Of a stretch of 63,061 nucleotides of DNA, positions 54,067-61,177 are shown piece after piece. Position numbers and translations under genes: made by a program. This DNA is from an uncultured Oscillospiraceae bacterium (GTDB lineage Bacteria > Bacillota > Clostridia > Oscillospirales > Oscillospiraceae). The stretch covers positions 13,214 through 76,274 of the forward strand of contig CAJULM010000009.1 in NCBI GenBank assembly GCA_910587285.1, in the 5' to 3' direction. The first letter of the stretch is position 1. The number at the start of each line of letters is the position of its first letter. The notes under the pieces are model-generated. The model made no database searches. It saw nothing but the letters and a program-made list of their open reading frames with translations, and had not been told where the DNA came from.

Positions 54067-56946
54067 CTACCACCAGGTATTTGTATTTTGATCGGCCGGA
54101 ATATAGGGCTGCTCCGGCGTGGGCTCCACGATAGGCGGCAGGAAGGGGTCATAGCTGGGCTCCGCCGTGGGGGGCACGATGGGGTCGTAGCTGGGCTCCG
54201 CCGAAGGCGGCGCAAAGGGGTCGTAGCTGGGCTCCGCCGTGGGGGGCACATAGGGCCAGTCGGTGACGTCCGGGGAGGGGCTGGGATCGAACGGGTCAAT
54301 GGGCTCCACCGGATCGCTGGGTTCCGGGGCGCTGGTGTGCACCGCGCAGTACGGGCTGCCCAGGTGGTCATAGAGGCTGATCAGCGCGTACTGGTCGCCA
54401 ATGGACAGGGAATCCCGCGCCATCTCGCGCTGGAAATTCACCATGGTAACCTGCTTGACGCTCTCCTCCGGGCAGAACTCTCCCGCCTGATGATAGGCCC
54501 CCGTCGCCGTGCCGTTGGCGGTGGTGATGGGGCTTTCCGTGCAGATGGTGACAGGGACGTGGCACGAGCAGTATTCCCTTGGCCCGTCTCCGCTCACCAG
54601 CCGGAAGGTCTGCGCCCGGCTGCCCCGCACGTCGCTCTCGCAGTCCGCCGTAGACAGATTGCCGCAGTCCATGCACACGCTGTAGGAGCTCAGGCTCAGC
54701 CCTTCCGGCAGGCCGAAGGCCTGGTTCTCCTTCTCCTGGTGAATGATGGACATCACCTTCTGCCACAGCGTCACCGAGGGATTGTACCCCGTTTGGTTGA
54801 TGACCTCGTTGTAATCCGGGTATCCCGTCCACACCGCGGCGGTGTAGTAGGAGGTGTACCCGCAGAACCACAGGTCGTACCAGTCGTTGGTGGTGCCCGT
54901 CTTGCCGGCCACGGTCTGGCCCGAGATGCGGGCATTGTAGCCCGTGCCGGTGTTCACCGCGTTGGTGAGCATAGAATTGATATAATAGGAGGTCTTGCTC
55001 TGGATGACAAATTTGGAGTCCGGCCTGTTGTCCACAATGAGCCGGCCGTCGGCGTCCTGAATTTCCAGCACGGTGGTGGCAGGGGTAAAAGCGCCGTTGC
55101 GGGGGAAGGTGGCGTAAGCCGCCGCCATCTCATAGGTGGACACGCCTTTCGTCAGGCCGCCCAGGGCCAGGGGGCTCCGGTTGATGTCCGACAGCACCTC
55201 CCCGGTGTTGGTGAGCCGGTAGGCCTCCAGGGAGGTAAAGCCGTACCGCTCCGTCATATAGTTGAAGGACTCCTGGGGCGTGACCTGGTCCAGCACCCGC
55301 ACCGCCACCGTGTTCACCGACCGGGTCACAGCGTCCAAAACGGTGGTCAGACCCTTGTACACCGCCGGGGCGTTGGTGGGCCACACCTTGCCGTTCAGCA
55401 GGAAGGGGTTGTCGTCAAACACAGACGCGGGGGTAATCAGCCCCATCTCCAGCGCCGGGGAGTAGACGGACAGCGGCTTGATGGACGAGCCCGGCTGGCG
55501 CTTGGAGTGCACCGCCATATTCAGTCCCCGGTCCAACGTCTTTTCCATGGTGTTCCCCACCGCCACCACGTAGCCGCTGGAGTTATCCACCACCGTGATG
55601 GCGGAGGCCAGCCGCTGGCCGGTTTTGGAGACCTGGTCCAGATTTTCCCGGTTGTTGTAGACCTCGTCCACCGCCGCCTGAATCTCCGGGTCATAGGGCA
55701 CGATGATGCGCAGGCCGCCGCTGAACACCCGCTGGCCCGCCGCCTTGTCGGAGAGGGAGTACTCCTCCTTCAGAATGCTCAGCGCCTCGTCGATCACCGC
55801 CTCCACATACCAGGAGTAGTGGGAGGACTTGGCGTCCTTGCCGGCGCTGACCGGCTGGTCCGGATTGTCCGGATCGGCGGGCGCGTTCTGCTTGTCCCTG
55901 GTGAACACCAGGGGCTGGGCGATGGCGGCGTCCCGCTCCGCCTCCGTGATATAGGGCACAGGCCGGACCTTCTCGTCCACCTTGGCCATCTCCGCCAGGA
56001 TGGTCTCCTGCCGGGCCTTGTTGAACTCTCGGTTGGTCCACACCGTGCCGCTGTCATAGGAGTTCTCCGTCCCGCAGTACTCACACACGTCGTCCCTGGT
56101 GAGGGAGTAGAGCTTGCACTCCGGGTTCTGGCACTGGTAGCGCACCACGTCCACCACGCCGTAGGGCGCGTAGAGGGACGGGTTGTTGGTGATGCCGGCC
56201 AGGCTGGCACACTCGGCCAGGGTGAGCTGGGAGACATCCTTCCCGAAGTAGTATTTGGCGGCGGCCTGCACGCCGTGGCAGCCGTTGCCCAAATAGATAT
56301 AGTTCAGGTAGGTCTCCAGAATCTCCTCTTTTTGATAGTTGTTTTCCAGCTCCAGGGCGGTGAAAATCTCCAGAATCTTTCTGGTGACGGTGACGTCGTC
56401 GTATTCCGTGAGATTTTTAATCAGCTGCTGGGTGATGGTGGAGCCGCCCTGGATGTTGTGCCCGGTAAACATATAGATGAGGCCGGCTCCCGTGCGCTTC
56501 CAGTCCACCCCCTGGTGGGTCCAGAAGCGCTTGTCCTCGATGGCCACAATGGCGTTGATCAGGTCCTCCGGGATGTCCTCATAGGCCACAATCTCCCGGT
56601 TTTCGGTGCCCATCAGGGTTTGCAGCTCCACCAGCTGCCCGGTGTATTTGTCCTCGTAATAGATCACCGAATTTTCGTTCATGGTGTACGCGGACAGGTC
56701 CAGATCGGTCTTGGGCATCACCACTGTTTTCACATAGACCGCCGCATAGCAGATCAAAAACGACCCGGTGACAACGCCCACCAGCAGCAGGGTGCCAAGC
56801 ATCTGGAAGAAGCGGATGATGATCGTCAAAACCACGGGGCGGCGGCGTCTTTTGCGGCTCTTGGGCTTGGCGCGGGGCGCTTCCCGCTCACCGCCCGGCT
56901 GCGGCTCCTGCTGAGGGGCGGGGTAATTTTGATTTGTTGCTGACAT
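54067..56946 (-). CDS. Class A penicillin-binding protein (PBP1a-like)
   Basis: A 959-aa bifunctional murein synthase. Cytoplasmic basic tail, one membrane helix (about 43-70), then glycosyltransferase 51 (EDKRFWTHQGVDWKRTGAGL; GGSTITQQLIKNL; RKILEIFTALELE). The transpeptidase domain has the active Ser in KRQPGSSIKPLSVY, SVN and KTGTTNDWYD. The C-terminus carries three 12-aa Pro-rich repeats. GGAGGG precedes ATG 56946. Confidence 0.96.
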   Translation of the reverse strand: MSATNQNYPAPQQEPQPGGEREAPRAKPKSRKRRRRPVVLTIIIRFFQMLGTLLLVGVVTGSFLICYAAVYVKTVVMPKTDLDLSAYTMNENSVIYYEDKYTGQLVELQTLMGTENREIVAYEDIPEDLINAIVAIEDKRFWTHQGVDWKRTGAGLIYMFTGHNIQGGSTITQQLIKNLTEYDDVTVTRKILEIFTALELENNYQKEEILETYLNYIYLGNGCHGVQAAAKYYFGKDVSQLTLAECASLAGITNNPSLYAPYGVVDVVRYQCQNPECKLYSLTRDDVCEYCGTENSYDSGTVWTNREFNKARQETILAEMAKVDEKVRPVPYITEAERDAAIAQPLVFTRDKQNAPADPDNPDQPVSAGKDAKSSHYSWYVEAVIDEALSILKEEYSLSDKAAGQRVFSGGLRIIVPYDPEIQAAVDEVYNNRENLDQVSKTGQRLASAITVVDNSSGYVVAVGNTMEKTLDRGLNMAVHSKRQPGSSIKPLSVYSPALEMGLITPASVFDDNPFLLNGKVWPTNAPAVYKGLTTVLDAVTRSVNTVAVRVLDQVTPQESFNYMTERYGFTSLEAYRLTNTGEVLSDINRSPLALGGLTKGVSTYEMAAAYATFPRNGAFTPATTVLEIQDADGRLIVDNRPDSKFVIQSKTSYYINSMLTNAVNTGTGYNARISGQTVAGKTGTTNDWYDLWFCGYTSYYTAAVWTGYPDYNEVINQTGYNPSVTLWQKVMSIIHQEKENQAFGLPEGLSLSSYSVCMDCGNLSTADCESDVRGSRAQTFRLVSGDGPREYCSCHVPVTICTESPITTANGTATGAYHQAGEFCPEESVKQVTMVNFQREMARDSLSIGDQYALISLYDHLGSPYCAVHTSAPEPSDPVEPIDPFDPSPSPDVTDWPYVPPTAEPSYDPFAPPSAEPSYDPIVPPTAEPSYDPFLPPIVEPTPEQPYIPADQNTNTWW
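54139..54252 (-). repeat. Three tandem 36-bp repeats at the 3' end of the PBP gene
   Basis: They encode (V/A)PP(T/S)AEPSYDP(F/I) three times, followed by a degenerate fourth unit. Such wall-spanning Pro-rich tails vary in copy number by slippage. Confidence 0.85.
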
Positions 56947-57047
56947 TGAGATCCCTCCGAATGTATTCAAAGCCGTGGGCGCCGGGGCGCGCCACAGCGC
57001 GGGTCCCTCTCTCCATCCTGCCCGCTCCGGCATGGCAGAATAGGGTT

Positions 57048-57076
57048 ATTATAGCACAGCCCGTCCCATTTGTCCA
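57048..57076 (-). promoter_or_regulatory. Sigma-A promoter of the PBP gene
   Basis: On the minus strand TGGACA, 17 bp, TATAAT; about 95 bp before the start codon. Confidence 0.8.
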
Positions 57077-57133
57077 CCCCAGGGCAGGCCGCCGGCCTTG
57101 ACAGGATTTTCTCCGGATTTTTTTCGATACCTC

Positions 57134-57162
57134 TTGCTTTTTTCCCCCGCACCCGTTACAAT
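57134..57162 (+). promoter_or_regulatory. Sigma-A promoter of the DUF1292 gene
   Basis: TTGCTT, 17 bp, TACAAT, 47 bp before the ATG. Confidence 0.65.
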
Positions 57163-57209
57163 AGAAACTCAGAAACGGAAAGCTGAATCCGGCATAGGAG
57201 GCACGGCAT

Positions 57210-57491
57210 ATGAGCGAGGAATACGGGCCTGATTTCGTCAGCGTCACCGACGATGACGGCAATGAATTTGAATTGGAGCATCTGGGCACCCTTGAGTACA
57301 AGGGCGGCGAATACATGGCCTTTGTCCCCGCCGATATGGACGAGGACGACGAGGACTTCGGGCTGATTCTCCTGCGGGTCATCGAGCAGGACGGCGAGCA
57401 GCTGCTGGCCGACATCGACGACGAGCAGGAGCTGAACGAGGTCTACGAGAAGTTCATGGAGGAGCTGTTCGCCGACGACGAGGAGGAATAA
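57210..57491 (+). CDS. DUF1292 protein
   Basis: A 93-aa strongly acidic protein. VSVTDDDGNEFELEHLGTLE, then YKGGEYMAFVPAD and LILLRVIEQDGEQLLADIDD are the family strands; it ends in an Asp/Glu run. Common next to core genes in Clostridia; function unknown. GGAGGCACGGCAT precedes the ATG. Confidence 0.93.
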   Translation: MSEEYGPDFVSVTDDDGNEFELEHLGTLEYKGGEYMAFVPADMDEDDEDFGLILLRVIEQDGEQLLADIDDEQELNEVYEKFMEELFADDEEE

Positions 57492-57502
57492 TCCCCGCGG
57501 CT

Positions 57503-57662
57503 CGCGACGGCTCGGACGCATTTCTGGTCCTACGCCTCGCCTGCGCACGACGCGGTTCTAACTCCTCCGACTTCGGGAAAACCGCTCTGGGGCCTCCGGT
57601 CCCCTCCCGGTTTTCCCTGCGCTCCGGAGTTAGCCCGCTGTGCGCGACGGCTCGGACGCATT
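57503..57662. repeat. Duplicated 20-mer flanking an imperfect palindrome
   Basis: CGCGACGGCTCGGACGCATT occurs exactly at 57503-57522 and 57643-57662. Between them CTAACTCC/GGAGTTAG and GGGAAAACCG/CGGTTTTCCC (57558-57633) form a long hairpin. The layout is like a REP/MITE-type intergenic repeat. Confidence 0.65.
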
Positions 57663-57664
57663 GA

Positions 57665-57913
57665 TTATACCCCTGCCAGGTTCTAACTACGTGTCCGCTC
57701 TTTTAAAACCCACATTTTTGAAACGGGACGCCCCCTCGCGCTGCGGTTCGCAGGCCTCCCGGCCCTCCTCGGAGGTGTCTGGACGTTGGAAGCGGTAAAG
57801 CTGCGCGGAGGCGACCCACCTGCATCTTCGTGCAGGTTTTTAACGGGGCGGCACGGCCATGGCGGGGGTTTTTTCACCAAAAAAGGCGGAAGGGCCTGTC
57901 CTTCCGCCTTTTT
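57665..57913 (+). ncRNA. ssrS: Structured RNA resembling 6S RNA, with terminator
   Basis: A closing stem, 57669-57678 with 57860-57869 (10 bp, one G-U), then a second stem 57691-57700 with 57845-57854 (one bulge), enclose a long hairpin. A-rich single strands lie on the 5' side (57701-57724) opposite a small hairpin ACCTGCA/TGCAGGT (57818-57837): the rod with a central bubble typical of 6S RNA, which mimics an open promoter and binds RNA polymerase. A perfect 14-bp terminator (57880-57893, 57900-57913) with TTTTT follows. The promoter is unclear. Confidence 0.5.
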
Positions 57914-57956
57914 GAGCTCAAATTTTTCAGATATTTTTCAGCAAATGATTTTTCCC

Positions 57957-57985
57957 TTGCAACATGGCCGTTCCCATGCTATAAT
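57957..57985 (+). promoter_or_regulatory. Sigma-A promoter of the PPIase gene
   Basis: TTGCAA, 17 bp, TATAAT. It leaves a leader of about 185 bases before the start, rich in inverted repeats but not recognised as a known riboswitch. Confidence 0.85.
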
Positions 57986-58178
57986 ACCCGTTGCGGCAAT
58001 TATTCCCCAAGATAACTGCCGCTTTGCGCCATGCCGGTCCGCATGGCCGCAAACCCTGGAGATACCTTGATATAAAGGAGGGCGCTGTCCCCCCGCCGGG
58101 TCTCCAAAGCGCATACTGCGGGTGTGCGTCCCCCTTCTCCCCGCACCATCATTGAACACTGAGAGGATTGATTATACC

Positions 58179-59753
58179 ATGAGCGCATCCAGAGAGAAAA
58201 AGCAGCGTCAGGGCGCCGGCCCCTCCGACAAGGCCGCCCAGGCCCAGCAGGAGCAGGCCGCCCGCAAGCGCAAAACCGTCACCTATACCGTAATCGGCGT
58301 GGTCGCGGCGGCTGCGGTTGCCGCCCTGCTCATTTGGAACTCCGGCTTCTTCCAGAGCCGGTCCACCGCCGCCACCCTGGGCAGCAGCAGCCTGACCACC
58401 GCGGAGCTGAGCTACTATTATTACGGCACCCGCAACTATTACGGCACCTACGGCCCCTATATCGGCTCCACCTTCGACAGCTCCATCGCCGACGACGAGC
58501 AGATGGCCGACGCGGCCAACAACGTCACCTGGCGGGACCAGTTTTTAGAGGAGGCGCTGACCGCCGCCCAGCAGGAACTGGCCCTGTACGACGCGGCCAT
58601 CGCCGCCGGCTACAGCGACGCGGACGTAAAGGACGACCTGGACAGCACCGTCTCCTCCGTCAAGTCCGCCGCCACCTCCCAGGGCTACAGCTACGCATCC
58701 TATCTGCGGGCGGCCTACGGCCCCTATATGTCCACCGGCCTGTTTGAGAAGCTGACCTCCCGCTCCCTGCTGGCCGAGCTGTTCCAGAACGACAAGACCG
58801 ATGAGTTCTCCAAGGGCTACACCCAGGACGAGCTGAAGGAGTACTACGATGCCGACGACCACGCCGACACCCTGGACACCTTCGAGTACTCCTACCTGTA
58901 TTTCACCCCCGCCGAGGTGTCCACCAAGGACGCCAACGGCAACGATCTGCCCGAGTCCATGGTCAAGACCAAGCAGGAGAAGGCCCTGGACGAAGCCAAG
59001 AACAACGCCGCCCAGGCCCTGGAGGAGTACAATAGCGGCGAGGAGCTCTCCCAGCTCATCGAGCGCTACTCCCCCGCCACCTCCGGCGACCATGTCACCT
59101 CCATGGGCACCGGCACGCTCAACACCGTATACCGGGACAAGCTGCTGGAGCTGAAGGCGGACGAGGCCGCCGTGGTGGAGAACTCCACCTCCGGCTACTA
59201 TATGGTGGTCTTCCACAGCCGCGGCCTCTCCGACGTGCCCACCCGGGACGTGCGCCATATTCTGGTCCGTGCCGAGACCACCACCGACGAGAGCGGCGCC
59301 ATCGTCGCCCCCACCGATGAGGCCTGGGCCGCCGCCAAGGAAAAGATTGACGCCATCCAGGCCGAGTGGGAAAACGGCGGCAAGACGGAGGAATCCTTCG
59401 CCGCCCTGGCCAACGAGAAGTCCGACGACGGCGACGGCACCACCGGCGGCCTGTACGAGCGCCGCAGCGAGGGCTCCTTTGTCGCCGAGTTCAACGACTG
59501 GGTGTTTGACGCCGCCCGCCAGCCCGGCGAGACCGGCATTGTCCGGCACGAGGGCGACGCCAGCGCCCACAGCCAGTACAACCCCCAGTACTGGGGCTAC
59601 CACCTCATCTATTTCGTGGGCGACAACGAGCCCGCCTGGATGGGCAGCGTGCGCAGCACCATGGCCAGCGATGCCCAGCACGACTGGCTCCACGAGCTCA
59701 CCGAGCAGTACGAGATCGCCCAGAGCGACGGCGCCAACTATATCGGCAAATAA
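58179..59753 (+). CDS. Membrane-anchored PpiC-type peptidyl-prolyl isomerase (PrsA/SurA-like)
   Basis: A 524-aa protein. Basic Gln-rich N-terminus, one membrane helix (about 33-50), a SurA-N-like helical chaperone part (about 60-360), and a parvulin domain with VRHILVRAE (about 370), FAALANEKSDDG and GGLYERRSEGSFVAEFNDWV. It helps fold exported proteins. No lipobox, so it is anchored by its helix, unlike B. subtilis PrsA. ATG 58179 follows AGAGGA at long spacing. Confidence 0.9.
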   Translation: MSASREKKQRQGAGPSDKAAQAQQEQAARKRKTVTYTVIGVVAAAAVAALLIWNSGFFQSRSTAATLGSSSLTTAELSYYYYGTRNYYGTYGPYIGSTFDSSIADDEQMADAANNVTWRDQFLEEALTAAQQELALYDAAIAAGYSDADVKDDLDSTVSSVKSAATSQGYSYASYLRAAYGPYMSTGLFEKLTSRSLLAELFQNDKTDEFSKGYTQDELKEYYDADDHADTLDTFEYSYLYFTPAEVSTKDANGNDLPESMVKTKQEKALDEAKNNAAQALEEYNSGEELSQLIERYSPATSGDHVTSMGTGTLNTVYRDKLLELKADEAAVVENSTSGYYMVVFHSRGLSDVPTRDVRHILVRAETTTDESGAIVAPTDEAWAAAKEKIDAIQAEWENGGKTEESFAALANEKSDDGDGTTGGLYERRSEGSFVAEFNDWVFDAARQPGETGIVRHEGDASAHSQYNPQYWGYHLIYFVGDNEPAWMGSVRSTMASDAQHDWLHELTEQYEIAQSDGANYIGK

Positions 59754-59760
59754 CAAACGC

Positions 59761-59788
59761 AAGGGGCCGGATGGAAATCCGGCCCCTT
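59761..59788 (+). terminator. Terminator between the PPIase gene and tcdA
   Basis: AAGGGGCCGGAT/ATCCGGCCCCTT, perfect, GGAA loop, then TT. Confidence 0.9.
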
Positions 59789-59809
59789 TTCCTATGGGAG
59801 TGTGCTATT

Positions 59810-60547
59810 ATGGAAGAACAATTCATTCGCACCCAGATGCTGCTGGGCGCCGATGCACTGGACCGGCTGCGCCGCAGCCACGTGGCCGTGTTCGGCCTGG
59901 GCGGGGTGGGCGGCTGGTGCGCCGAGGCGCTGTGCCGCTCCGGCGTGGGTGCGCTCACCCTCATCGACCAGGACACGGTATCGGTGAGCAACCTCAACCG
60001 GCAGTGCGCCGCCCTGCACTCCACCGTGGGCATGGAAAAGGCGCGGGCCACCGCCCAGCGCCTTGCCGACATCGCCCCCGGCTGCCTCCTCCGCCCCATG
60101 GCCGCCCGGTACGAGGCGGACCGGCGGGAGGAATTTTTCCAAGCCCGGTACGACTATATTGTGGACGCCATCGACCTGGTCAGCTGCAAGCTGGACCTGA
60201 TTGAGACGGCCCACGCCCGGAGCATCCCCATCATCTCCGCCCTGGGCACCGGCAACAAGCGGGACGCCCAGCTGCTGCGCATCGCGGACATCTCCCAGAC
60301 CGAGGGCTGCCCCCTGGCCCGGGTGGTGCGCAAGGAGCTGCGCAAACGGGGCATCCCCCGCCACAAGGTGGTGTTCTCCCCCGAGCTGGCCTCCAGCGCC
60401 GAGGCCGGGGACGAGGCCCCGCCCCCCGGCCGGCGGTCCGTCCCCGCCAGCGCCATGTGGGTGCCGGCGGCGGCGGGGCTGCTGCTGGCACAGGCGGTTA
60501 TCCTTGACCTTGCAGACGGCTCGGCAGGCGCTCCCACGCCTTCCTGA
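59810..60547 (+). CDS. tcdA: tRNA threonylcarbamoyladenosine dehydratase (TcdA/CsdL)
   Basis: A 245-aa E1-like (ThiF family) enzyme that cyclises t6A37 in tRNA. VAVFGLGGVGGWCAEALCRS is the ATP-binding motif; DQDTVSVSNLNRQ and YDYIVDAIDLVSCKLDLI are typical. CPLARVVRKELRKRG carries the Cys near the active site. ATG 59810 is the family start. Its end overlaps the converging PAP2 gene by 50 bp. Confidence 0.94.
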   Translation: MEEQFIRTQMLLGADALDRLRRSHVAVFGLGGVGGWCAEALCRSGVGALTLIDQDTVSVSNLNRQCAALHSTVGMEKARATAQRLADIAPGCLLRPMAARYEADRREEFFQARYDYIVDAIDLVSCKLDLIETAHARSIPIISALGTGNKRDAQLLRIADISQTEGCPLARVVRKELRKRGIPRHKVVFSPELASSAEAGDEAPPPGRRSVPASAMWVPAAAGLLLAQAVILDLADGSAGAPTPS

Positions 60548-61064
60548 CCACCCACGCCCCGGCCAGGCCGCACAGGGACCCGATTGCCGCCCCCGCCAGC
60601 ACGTCGCTGGGGAAGTGGACCCCCACGTACAGCCGGGACAGGCCCATCACCGCCGCCATGCACACTGCCGTGATCTTCATCCACTTCTTCGGCGCGGACA
60701 AGCACACCGCCAGGGCAAAGGCAAAGGCGGCGTTGGTGTGGCCCGACGGGAAGGAATTGGGGTCGTGCTCAGGCACCAGGTTGACAAAATTTTCAATGAC
60801 CAGCCAGGGCCTCGCCCGGGCCACCAGGGGCTTGATGGTGAAATTCACCACAATCAGCCCAATCAGCATGGCGCACAGCGCCGACACGCCGACCTTCCGG
60901 GTCTGCTTGAACAGCAGCATCACCACCCCCAGGGCGATGAACAGCATTCCCGTGTTGCCCAGCTGGGTGTACAGCATCATAAACGGGTCCAGCACCGCGT
61001 TGCGGATATGCTCCGCAATCCACACCAGCGCCTGCTCGTCCAGCTGTTGAATGATTTCCGGCAC
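60498..61064 (-). CDS. PAP2-family phosphatase
   Basis: A 188-aa membrane phosphatase with about five helices. KPLVARARP, FPSGHTNAA and SRLYVGVHFPSDVLAG are the three acid-phosphatase motifs (catalytic His residues in the second and third). It may recycle undecaprenyl pyrophosphate or dephosphorylate lipids. Start MPEIIQQLDEQ. It converges on tcdA, sharing 50 bp of coding sequence. Confidence 0.92.
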   Translation of the reverse strand: MPEIIQQLDEQALVWIAEHIRNAVLDPFMMLYTQLGNTGMLFIALGVVMLLFKQTRKVGVSALCAMLIGLIVVNFTIKPLVARARPWLVIENFVNLVPEHDPNSFPSGHTNAAFAFALAVCLSAPKKWMKITAVCMAAVMGLSRLYVGVHFPSDVLAGAAIGSLCGLAGAWVVRKAWERLPSRLQGQG

Positions 61065-61081
61065 AGTAGATCCCTCCCCGC

Positions 61082-61110
61082 TTGACCCGGCGGCCCAAGC
61101 TATGTATAAT
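61082..61110 (+). promoter_or_regulatory. Sigma-A promoter of the glycosyltransferase/CsaB gene
   Basis: TTGACC, 17 bp, TATAAT, 68 bp upstream of the ATG. Confidence 0.85.
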
Positions 61111-61177
61111 TATAATGCTGGTATTTTGATTTTACCCTATCGCCTGTCCAAAGGCAAGGGTTTTTGGAGGTTTCCCC

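Noticed and set aside
54139..54252. Tandem repeats as a CRISPR array
   Set aside because: The 36-bp units are directly adjacent, without spacers, and encode a Pro-rich protein repeat. No other CRISPR-like array was seen.
54052..56943. Plus-strand frame of about 960 codons opposite the PBP gene
   Set aside because: GC-rich antisense shadow; the PBP motifs on the minus strand are complete.
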